This document shows, piece after piece, positions 9,335-21,300 of a stretch of 64,000 nucleotides of DNA; position 1 is the first letter of the stretch; each line of letters begins with the position of its first letter. Origin of the DNA: Furcasterigmium furcatum (taxonomy: Eukaryota; Ascomycota; Sordariomycetes; Glomerellales; Plectosphaerellaceae). Where the stretch lies: assembly GCA_001599815.1 (NCBI GenBank), contig BCIA01000003.1:1922001-1986000 (forward strand), read 5' to 3'. The position numbers and the translations under genes are program-made. The notes beneath the pieces were generated by a model. That model did not search any database and was not told the DNA's origin. It was given only the letters and a program-made list of their open reading frames with translations.

Positions 9335-12300
9335 ATGGCGTCGGTCGATGTTTCGTCCCAGAGGGCGTCTCTTCTGGACGATGCGACCACTCTGAGCCAG
9401 CTACCGCCCGAGATTCTTCAGGTTATCCAAGACCATACGTCCACGAACCTGCTGGACGCTGTTGCGCAGGCGGCTCTCATCCCCAAACTAACAACCCGGC
9501 TATTCGTTCACTTCGAACATGTCTTCGCCGACATCTGCGCACGATGGACCCTCCACAGGTCCAGCACGACATCCAGGATAGATATTCTGGCCTCATTTGC
9601 AAGGGTGGTCCGATTTGCGCCGTATCTGTCGACGCTGCTTGACCATTTTTTGGCATCAACTTCACCGGGTCTGTCCAACGGAACTCACACATCAAACCCC
9701 ACGCCGTACATCAACCTCGACGCACTGAGACAACTCCAGGCCGCCGAGGTGCAGAAGCTTCTGCTGGCCGTATGGAGGCTTGCCAGTTTTGATCAAAAGG
9801 CATATTCGAGCCTCGTTTCTCTCACCGTTATTCAGTCCCTCTTCAAGCACCCCGACTACGCCACCCGATATCTGGCCATTCGCATTTTCTGCCTTCAGCT
9901 CCACGCAGCCGATGCCAAACTGGAGGCACTCATCAGTGAGCATGTTGGCACAACGACAGTTCTCCCCGGAGATTTCGATGGGCAGGATGCGGATCTGGGC
10001 TTCCTCAGTTTGCTCGAGCATGCACGGGTTGAGAAGACCACCCGCTTGCAGAAGGAGAAGCACGATGCTGCCGACAGGGACGACATTCAGCCTGCAGCTT
10101 CACAGATCCTGACGCCTTTGGTTGCCCGATATGGCCACACCATCCTGCCGCGTCCCTCCGCTCCCACGACTACCACCACTTCATCATTGGTTCCGACGCC
10201 AACCACTACTAACAATCTCGAGAGCCTTGCGTCTTTGCTGAAAGATAGGCGTCCTATTCTGCTGCATGGCCTGCCGGGAAGCGGAAAGACATCCCTTATT
10301 CATGAGTTCGCGAAGGATTTCGGAAAGCATTCTGAGATGGTCACCCTACACATCAACGAGCAGACGGACGCGAAGATGCTGGTCGGACTCTACTCCACAG
10401 ACTCCAAGCCAGGAAGCTTCCAATGGAGAGCGGGTGTCCTTACGACCGCAGTAAGGGAAGGACGATGGGTCCTGATCGAGGACTTGGACAGAGCACCGAA
10501 CGAGGTCATGAGCACGCTGCTCCCGCTCATCGAGCGTGGCCAGCTCCTCATCCCCAGTAGGGACGAGACCATCGAGGCATCGAGCGACTTCCGACTATTT
10601 GCGACGGTGCGGACATCGAGGGGCATGCACGGTCGCGAGACGCTGCCGAATCTCCTGGGTCTGAGATTCTGGCAGCACCTTTCGATCCAGACACCTAGCG
10701 AAGCCGAGTTTCAAGACATCATCGTCGGCACCTACCCGATCTTGCACAAGTATGCAACAGAGATCCTCTCAGTGTATCGCAGGTTGACGGGGTCAACTTC
10801 AGCTGGCTCAAGATCGACATTTGGCCGCTCGCTTACCGACCGTCAACCGACTTCGAGGGATCTTTTGCGGTGGTGTCGTCGACTGGCTTCGCTCCTGACT
10901 GAAGCTGGTTGCAACACCGGCGATGAAGCCATCTCCGAGACCATGAGGGATCAGATGTTCATGGAAGCAGTCGACTGCTTCGTCTCCAGGATCCCGGACG
11001 CGAAAGCCAGACGACATGTCATCTTCCAGATCGCCGAGGAGTGGCATATGGCCAAGGAGCGCGTGGAGCATTATCTCGAAGCCCACGTCCCTCAGCTTGA
11101 TGATACCCAGAACAGCTTCCGGATTGGTCGAGTGAAGCTGCAGAAGCGAAAGGACCGGCCACAGACCATTGCCGCATCGTCGAAGCGCCCCTTTGCGAAC
11201 ACAACACATGCAAAGAAGCTGTTGGAGCAGGCGTCTGTGGCTGTCAAGTCTGGAGAGCCCGTGCTTCTGGTTGGCGAGACCGGTATTGGCAAGACGACTG
11301 TGATACAGCAGCTCGCTGATACCCTTGGGCACAAGCTCATCGCCGTCAATCTGTCGCAACAAAGCGAAGTCGGTGACCTCTTGGGAGGTTTCAAGCCTGT
11401 CAATGTGCGGAGCTTGGCCGTACCCTTGAGCGAGGAATTCAACGACTTGTTTGGTATCACCGGCATCTCTGCTTCAAAAAATCAAGCATATCTTGAGCGT
11501 CTGGGCAAAACATTTGCGCGAGGTGACTGGGTGAAAGTCGCCAGGCAGTGGCGGGAAGCACCGAAGATGTTTGCCAAGATTTTGGAAGAGTTGACTCGGA
11601 GAGAGAACGAGCGGGCGCAATCTCGAGAAGATGATGGCCAGCCGACGAAACGCCGCAAGACAGAGTCGAAGCTCCAGAAACTTCTTGACCTGAAGCCCCG
11701 ATGGGACGCCTTTACCAAGAGCCTGGAGCAGTTTGAGGTGCAAATCTCGGGAGGTTCAGGGGCGTTTGCGTTCTCTTTTGTGGAAGGCAACATCGTCAAG
11801 GCTGCCCGAAATGGCGACTGGGTACTGCTGGATGAAGTGAACCTCGCCTCCCCAGATACCTTGGAGAGCATTGCAGACCTCTTGACAGGACCTGCGGAGA
11901 CACCCTCCATCCTCTTGTCCGAGACCGGCGAGATCGAAAGGGTCAGGGCTCATCCCAACTTCCGCATCTTCGGAGCCATGAACCCGGCAACAGACGTAGG
12001 CAAGCGAGATCTGCCAATCGGCATCCGGTCTCGCTTCACCGAGATATACGTCGACAGTCCAGACAAGGACCTCAAGGACCTTCTCACGATTGTCAAGACG
12101 TACTTGAAGAGGACAAGCACGAGAGACGAGAAGGCCGCCGACGACATTGCCCGACTATACCTCGACACGAAACAACGAGCTGAAGAAAAGCGGCTCGTTG
12201 ATGGCGCGAACGAGGTGCCTCACTTCAGTCTTCGAACACTGACACGAGCCCTTTCATACGTCAATTATGTCGCCCCTCTCTATGGCCTCCGCCGAGCCCT

Positions 12301-15300
12301 CTACGAAGGTTTCTCCATGGGATTCCTCACATTATTAGATCGCGAATCCGAGAAGATTCTGTTGCCCCTCATCGACCATCGACTTTTCGGCTCAGTACCG
12401 AACTCACAATCTCTCCTCTCCCAACCCCCGAAACATCCCAACGATGGCAAGCAATACGTCCGCTTTGTCAACAAGGCCAAGGATCGTCACTACTGGCTCC
12501 GCCAAGGCGACTTAGAGCCGATGGAACGGTCTGACTACATCATAACCCCCTATGTCGAGCGGAATCTTCTCAACCTGGTCCGCGCAACATCTACTCGTCG
12601 ATTCCCCATCCTGATCCAGGGTCCGACATCCGCGGGAAAGACGAGTATGATCGAGTACCTCGCCAATTTCACAGGCAACAAGTTTGTTCGAATCAACAAC
12701 CACGAGCACACGGATCTGCAGGAATATCTGGGAACGTACGTTTCGGACTCGTCTGGAAAGCTCAAGTTCCAGGAGGGCCTGCTGGTCCAAGCATTGCGCC
12801 AGGGTCACTGGATCGTACTTGACGAACTTAACCTTGCACCGACGGATGTCCTCGAAGCTCTGAACCGTCTCCTTGACGACAACAGGGAGCTGCTCATTCC
12901 AGAGACGCAGGAAGTTGTGAGGCCTCATGAAAATTTCATGCTGTTCTCAACACAGAACCCTCCCGGCTTGTATGGTGGCCGAAAAGCTCTGTCGAGGGCT
13001 TTCCGCAACAGATTCCTTGAGCTGCATTACGACGATATCCCCGAGGATGAGCTCGAGTTCATCCTCCAGCAAAGGAGCCGCAACACCGCCCCGTCCGACT
13101 GCAAGCGCATCGTCACGGTCTACAAAGACCTCTCCCGGCTGCGCCAGACAGGCCGCATGTTCGAGCAAAAGGACAGTTTTGCAACATTGCGAGATTTGTT
13201 CCGATGGACAGAGAGAAGCGCAGAAAACCGAGAGCAGATCGCGGTCAACGGCTTCATGCTCCTGGCTGAACGTGTCCGCGTTCAGGAGGAGCGGATAGCC
13301 GTCAAGGAGGTCATCGAGAAGGTCTTCAAAGTCAAGATCGACCCCGATGAGCTGTACCAGTCCGACTTGTTCCGTGGCAAAGCTCGGAACTCCCAGGGAG
13401 TGGTCTGGACCGGAGATATGCGCCGCTTGTATACCCTGGTTGACTGTGCCCTGCGTAACAATGAGCCTGTGCTCTTAGTTGGCGACACCGGATGTGGCAA
13501 GACAACTGTCTGTCAATTACTGGCGGAGGCTCTTTCGAAAGAGCTTCATATTGTCAATGCCCACCAGAATACGGAGACTGGTGACCTCATCGGCTCGCAA
13601 AGACCCGTCCGGAACAGAGGTGCCATTGCCGAGACTCTGAAGACGGAGCTGTCCGCTGTGCTGAATCAGCTGTACCAGCCTTCCTCAGGTACAGTCGATG
13701 AGCTTCTGGAGCGTTACCATGGACTGCCCCCGGACGCCGTGGTCGAGCCAAGCTCCCGCGAGAAGATCACGTTTTTGGAAACGAGGAGCAAAGCACTCTT
13801 TGAGTGGTCTGATGGTAGCCTGGTGCACGCGATGAAAACCGGCGACCTGTTCCTCTTGGACGAGATTTCCCTCGCCGACGACTCCGTCCTGGAGCGTCTC
13901 AACTCTGTTCTCGAGCCCAAGAGATCCTTGCTCCTGGCTGAGAAGGGCATCGACAACTCCTTTGTCGTTGCGTCCGACGGCTTCCAGTTTCTGGCCACCA
14001 TGAACCCAGGTGGCGACTTTGGCAAGAAGGAACTCTCACCGGCCCTGAGAAACCGTTTCACAGAGATCTGGGTCTCTTCTCTGACAAGTAGCGATGATGT
14101 TCTGAGTATTGTCCGGTCGAAGCTCGACAAGAAACTCAAGAACCACGCCAAGACCATCGTCGACTTCTCAGCTTGGTTTGGAAAGACTTTCCGGTCTTCT
14201 GCCGCTGCCGCCTACTCGATTCGTGATATTCTGCTCTGGGTCAGGTTCGTCAACCACTTCGGGCCGACAGATCCCAACTTCGCGGTGGTGCACGGCGCAG
14301 CAACCGTGTTCATTGATACCCTGGGCGCGAACCCTTCAGCTTTGCTTGCCATGGACCCCAAGGCCATGGAAGCGCAACGCCAGTTGTGCCTTGACAGGCT
14401 GAGCGAGTTACTCAAGTGCGATGCGAGCTCCGTATACCGATCTCAGCCTGAAGTCTCTCTGAACGCCCAGAGACTGTCCATTGGCGGTTTTGAGGTTCCC
14501 AGGGAAGAAGGTCTTGCGGTCGACCCGACTTTCGCGTTCAACGCTCCGACTACTCGGCTGAATGCCATGAGAGTGTTGCGTTCCCTCCAGATGCAGAAGC
14601 CAATTCTTCTCGAGGGTAGTCCAGGTGTCGGAAAGACTACCCTGGTTGCTGCTCTGGCCAAGACATGTGGTCGTCCCTTGACAAGAATCAACTTGTCAGA
14701 CCAAACAGACCTCATGGACCTGTTCGGAACAGACATGCCTGTTGAGGGTGCGGAAGCAGGCAATTTTTCTTGGCGCGATGCCCCTTTCCTCCAAGCCATG
14801 CAGAAGGGAGAATGGGTCTTGCTTGACGAGATGAACCTCGCATCTCAGTCTGTTCTCGAGGGTCTGAATGCTTGTCTCGATCACCGTGGCGAAGTCTACA
14901 TCTCAGAGTTGGACCAGGTCTTCCAGAAGCACCCGGATTTCCGTCTCTTTGCGGCACAGAACCCGCACCACCAAGGAGGTGGCCGCAAGGGTCTTCCGAG
15001 CTCCTTCGTCAACAGATTCATCGTCGTGTACGCCGATGTGTTCACGGAGGAAGATTTGGTCCTCATCGCCAGCCACAATTTCCCTAGGATCCCGCAAGAC
15101 ACCATCCAGGGCGTTATCCAGTTCATCACAAGACTAGACCACAAGGTTGTCGTTGAGAAGGCATTCGGCATCCAGGGCGGTCCATGGGAGTTCAATCTCC
15201 GAGATATCCTGAGATGGTTTCATCTGCTGGATTCTGGCGACTCCCTCCTTCGGGCCAGCGCCCTTGATGACTTCTTGGGCCTTATTGTTCGACAACGTTT

Positions 15301-18300
15301 CCGCTCTACCAACGATCGCAAAGCTGTTGATGAGCTGTTCGGCCAGGCCTTCTCGAGGCTGCCTCAAGAGCACAGCTTGTTCCATGACACGAACTCCGTC
15401 TCTTGCCAGGTTGGCAACGCTCTCCTCCTCCGGAACCAGATTTCTCAGCCTTTGAGGTTGCCGCGGATCAATACAATCCCCCGACTCTCTGAGATTGAGT
15501 CTGTCATGATCTGTATCAAGCAGAACATCCCCTGTATCCTCAGTGGACCTTCAGGAAGTGGCAAGTCGGCATTGCTCCAGCATGTTGCCGCCGTCGCTGG
15601 CAAACCTCTGGTCGTCTTCCCGCTCAACGCAGATATCGATACAATGGACTTGGTTGGTGGCTTCGAGCAAGCTGATCCGCTGCGCGAGGTCAACGCTGCC
15701 CTCCGGGAGTTGCACGAAAATCTGGAGCTCTCAGTGCTCTCTCAACTCCCCGGACAGGTACCTCCTGAAGCCCTTTCCCTTCTCCACCTCCTCGAATCCT
15801 ATAGCGGCAAAATCGAGGCGCTAGGAGAGATCGGGGCTTGCGCCCAGCAAGTCTTGTCGCAGGTATCAGAGACAACATCCATTGCTCGCCTTCTGTCCGG
15901 AGTGCTTGCCGCTCTGCAAAAGCCACTTACTGTCAGCGATCCCCGCTTTGAGTGGCTCGACGGCGTCATCATCAAGGCCCTGCAGACTGGTCAATGGCTT
16001 GTCTTGGACAACGCCAATCTTTGCAATGCGTCTGTTCTAGACAGGCTCAACTCTCTGCTTGAGCCCAACGGCTTCCTGAGCATCAACGAGCACTGCGGCC
16101 CCGACGGCGAGCCGCGCGTAATCCGGCCTCATGCTGACTTCCGCATCTTCCTCACAGTGGATCCCCGCTATGGAGAGTTGTCGAGGGCCATGCGCAACCG
16201 TGCTGCTGAGATTCATCTTGACGAGCTGCCCGAGGACATTACAGAGAGCCTCAACTATTCGGGTGTCGAAAGCAGCTTGAACAGACTTTACCTCTCCGGC
16301 AATATCACTCTACAGGCGTCCAAGGAACACATGGCAGACGTCGGTTCACTCTCTCTCCAGAACCTTTCCATCCAGGACATGGCCCTCTTGTCACGCACTG
16401 ATGGTGCCGTGAGCCATGACAACACCGTCTTGCCCTCCGACGTTGCTATCAAGTGTCAAGAAAATATCGGTCAACTGATGGCCTACCTTGGTGCGGATGA
16501 TGCGGCATTCATCAGGCACGCAACCCAACAACTCTACGCAACGCTCCCAGACGCCGAGTTTGCCAAACTTCGAGACCTCCAGCCCTTGTCGCCCGTGGTC
16601 AATGTTCCTGTCGCACGGGTCCTGCAGCATCTCACTGGCGAAGCGCCCTTCTGGCTGAATGCCTGCAGGGAATTCTTCATGGAGCTCCAGCGCTGTCAAG
16701 CTGCCCTCACCGACAACTCTCAAGGTGCCAAGCCAGGGAATCTCGCGTCCCTCAATCGATACCAGCGCTCTATCATATCAAGCTCAGGTCGCATCGCAGC
16801 CGTCGCCAAGGACTCGACAGTCGGAGTCGCCAAGTTCCTTCAGGAAATTGTACGCCTCGTGGCAGGCTACTTGCAGGCGAACGTTGAGAATGCCAGCAGT
16901 TGGAAGGAACATGTGCGTCTTCTGAGACAGGTTCTCGATTTTTGGTGGCGGACTCTACAGCTTGTCACCCACAAGTCTTTCGAGGAGGCTAGATTCCAGG
17001 CACATCTTCGACATGGCGAGGGCACCCTCAAGATGTTGCAGTCATCTCTGCAACAAGAGTCTGACCGCGAATTTGGATCCAAGTTCGCCCTGACAGTTCA
17101 AGACAACTTCGAAGCCGGATTCACGCTCAAGTCGGGTCTGAGCATGGAAACCCTCTGGAGGCTCCTCAAGCCGTCTCCCATTCTCTCGGAGGATGCTCTC
17201 AAGCAGAGCAAAGAAGTCGAGAGGCTGGCTGTGAGATTTGATGATCTCAGGTGGAAGGTCCGCACGTCCATCTCTGATCTTGCCAGCGCAATGTCCACCC
17301 TCGTCACTGCCGATGACATTGTGCGAAAGAATACCGCGACCGCCCCTCAGTTGCTTGAGGACCTAAAGAAAGAGATCGATACGCTGGAGGCCAGCATCGG
17401 CACCGTATCAAGAGACGTCAAGCCCTTCTTCGCAGCCGAATTCGAGACGCTCAGACAAGCCATGGTGCTTGAAGCGATTCACTCAGGGGCGAACGTGCCC
17501 CCCGAGCACACAACTCTGGCCGTCCTGGGCGGGCAGCCGACGATCGATCAGATCCGCTTCAACTCTGCTTCTGGCAAGGCGCAGACGCTCTTTTCAGTGG
17601 CCAGACTGGCTCAACGCGATGTTTCTTCTCACGTCTGGAACGGAAAGCTTGCCAGCAACCTTCTTCAGAGGACAAACTCCCTCAAGTCAGCCAGCTTGGA
17701 CTCGTTGCGGCTGCTGGAGGCCGAGCTACCGCTTCTTGGTCGCACAGTCGCCAAGTCATCCTCGGAGCTGGCTGCAGACAATCTTTCCAAGTTGTGCTCC
17801 ATCATGATGCAGCTCATCCTTGAGATATGCTTGATCGAGGGGCCAGAATTGGCCCGCAAGATGCAGAACGTGTACGACCAAGTCCGCAAGAAGCCGCATT
17901 TGACTCTGGACACGATGATGGCCCTGAACGACGAGATCCTCGAGGCTTTGGGTGTCATGAGTGAGACACCATGGCCCCCTCATACCATCAAGTACCATCT
18001 CACAGGTTGCATGGTTGGCATGGCAGTGATAGACAACCATATGATCCGCGCCCACGCTGGCGATGTCAAGGCCTCACAGACAATTGTTTCTCTGACATCC
18101 GTTGCGTGGCTCCATCTGGGCATCGCTTGCATCCACCTTTACGTCCCCGACAAGGCATTTGACCCGCAGTTGAGGTCGCAGTTCGAAAAGGAAGTCTACG
18201 AAGTCACCAAGGCCAAGCTGGAGGGTCGCCTGGGGTCTCTGCTTGAATACGAGCAGCACTTCACGGGCCAGAAGACCTCGCTGCGAGCCAAACTTGTCGA

Positions 18301-21300
18301 GGAAGACATCGAGAATATGGGATCGCCGCCGCCGACAAGTCAACTTCTGTATCGGCCTCAGCGATCCCAGCTGGGCCAGATTCAGGCTGACTTCAACAAC
18401 ATTCTCAAGACGGTCATCGACATGGACGTTGTCTATTCTCAGCTCGCATACATGTACAGCCGCGCCTCCGGGACCAAAGAACAGCTGGACCTTGTCAAGC
18501 AGAATGTCGGCCATCTGATCGACCGATTGTCCTTCCGCTTCGAAGCCTACCAGGACATGGTCCAGCCTGCTGTAGACATCCTCTGCAGCGTGCATCTCGG
18601 TCTGTCAATGACTGACAGCTTTGATGCGGTGACCAAGCCGCTGCCGACCGCGCGTTTCCTCAGCGTTCTGCCTTTCCTGGGCGGAAAGCTCACTCCTTCG
18701 AACATCACATCTGTTCCAACACACTCACTGAACTTCCTCCAATACGCGAGTGTGGCAGTCTCCGTCGAGGGACTCTCAAGCCTTGACGCCCCCAGTCGGC
18801 AGTCACTCTTTGAATCAGTGCATGGATTCTTCAACGACTGGAACAAGAAGCTCGAGGCTGATCGCAAGGCCGAGGAGGCCAATACGAATCTGTACAAGTT
18901 CCGTGGCAGCTTCGAGGACGAAGAAGAGCAAAACGAGGAGGAGTTCAACGAGCTCTTCCCTACATTCGATGACCAGGATGAGAAGCCCCGCGTGCAGCGC
19001 GAGCGAGTCCGCGACCTGTCTGTGAAGCTGGCCGAGGTTCATCGCCGTATCTTCCTGGCACCCGAACAGTCTACAGACAGTCTGCGCAAAGCGTGCGCCG
19101 TTATCGCCCGGGACGTTGCAGCCGAGGCGTGCCAACTCGAGGCCGTGGATCAATCTCTCAACCAGCGCCTCCTGCCGATGGCTCTGTGGTCTCTGCACGA
19201 ACAAATGACAGGGCTCAACTCGAACGATGTCGAGGGCAACTATAACTTCTACTCTGACCCGAACCTGCCAGCCGTCCGTCAACTTATTTCACTGATCAAC
19301 AAGGTCGAGATTCGCTTCCGAGAGCTGCAGCAGGTGGACGAGATCGGCTTCATGCAGCCCCTGGCGGATGTGCTGTCCTCTTGCGAGACTCTCTTGGCCC
19401 TTGTTCATACAGAACCTCTCGCCAGGATCCTGCCGAAACTGGAGCATTTGCACGCCATTGTCTATGAGTGGCAGCACGGCGGCTATGCTCCAGCCATCTA
19501 CGGAGCGCCGGTCCTCTACACCTCTCTGACCGACATGATCATCAGCTGGCGCCGCGAAGAACTCAAGACTTGGGCCAAGCTTTTCGATCAAGAAGCTCAG
19601 AAGTGCCGTGAAGATGCAGACTCGTGGTTCTTCATGGCCTACCAAGTGGTCGTTGCCGTTCCACTGAGCATGGTCGACTCGGCAAAGGAGCTTCAAGAGT
19701 ACGCCGTCAATCTCGTCAGGGAGCTCGAGACATACTTCTCGAACTCCATCGCCGGTCAATTCTCCGCGCGTCTTGCACTTCTCAGGCAGCTGCAGAAGCA
19801 CCTGGAATTGCTTGCCATCGACTACCCCTTGCTGGCTGTGATCAACGACGCCACGCTCAACTTCGTCAACTTTTACGGATACTTCGAATCTGCTGTCAAC
19901 GACTCCATCAATCAAGCCAGGGTGCCCATCGAGAAGAATGTCAAAAACACTGTGCTCCTGGCCAGCTGGAAGGACACGAACATCAACGCCCTGCGCCAGA
20001 GTGCCCAGAAGTCTCACAGGACTCTGTTCAAGCTGGTGCGCAAGTTCCGAGCAGTCCTAGGACAGCCCGTCACTACCATCGTTGGCCAAGGTCTCCCGGA
20101 GAAGTCTCTTATCGCCAATGGGCATGTTGCAGAGCAGTCATCAACGATCAAGGCGGACAGCCAAGCCCTCGCTCGCTGTCAACAAACTGCCGCCAAATGG
20201 TTGAAACAACACAAGCGCCTGTCGAACGTGTCCAAGACCCTGTCTATCATGACAGATGTGGTCAAGCTTAGAGATGACGCAGTAGACGTCAAGCTGGAGC
20301 TTGGGTCCTTCGTTGAGTCTATCAGCGGTTCCATTGCGGAACTTCGCAAGGAGACGCCGTCTATCCTCACCGAGGAGAACAAGAACCAGGTCAAGCATCT
20401 CAAGACGCGCAAGCGCAACCTGTTCGCGGACGTTCTCAAATCCCTGCGTCAAATGGGCATCAGCTACAACCTCGGCACCGAGGACCTGGCGAAGCAAAGT
20501 TCTACCTCCACGGTGCTGGGCCGCGCGCCTGCGCTCGTCCGCTCTGGCACAGACACTTCTTCCGCAGAGTACTACTTCTGCAAGGCCGTTGATGTTGCGG
20601 CAAAGGTTCGCGGAGCAGGGCATGATTTCCACAGCGAACTCACTCCTGCCGAAATTCTCCGAAGCATCGGCTTCATGGAGGGCATGGTACAAGTCCTCGT
20701 CAGCCAGCGAAGCGCACTCGCGTCTGCCTCAAAGTCAGTGCTCTCACTGCAGGAGGCGCTTGCTGCTGCCCGTGAGCTGAGCACCTGCTGGGGTGAGAAG
20801 TCTGTGGCCGTTGCCGCTACTTCGTCAAACCTTCTCCAGACTCTCCAGTGGAGTGTGCCAGTGCTCAGGTTTGGCATTCAGCTTATTGAGGTTCAGAGCA
20901 AACTCGGCGTGATCGATAACAGTGCGGTAGTCAAGGTTCTCGAGAAGCGGCTCGAGGCCTTTTCCACGGCGTTGCACAAGCGCGAGGAGCTCGTCAAGAC
21001 ACCTGGCAATCTCAAGACTTCTGTCCAGGAACAGCTCGACACTGATGCACATATCAACCTCGACACCCTTGCAAAGGAACTTGACCAGATGATCGACGAA
21101 CGCCCGGATCTCAAGTTTATTCTCCAACAAATCCAGCCATGGGCGTCCATCACAGAACAATCCCTTCAGAATGGCGGCGTGTTGTCCGGGGCCATCGAAA
21201 AGTTCGGCGCTCACATCGCCAATGTCTGCGACTCTGTCCTTGTCGCAGCTCAAGAGTACAAGAAAGCGTCGTCCGGTCTGCCCACCGCGACTGATAGCTC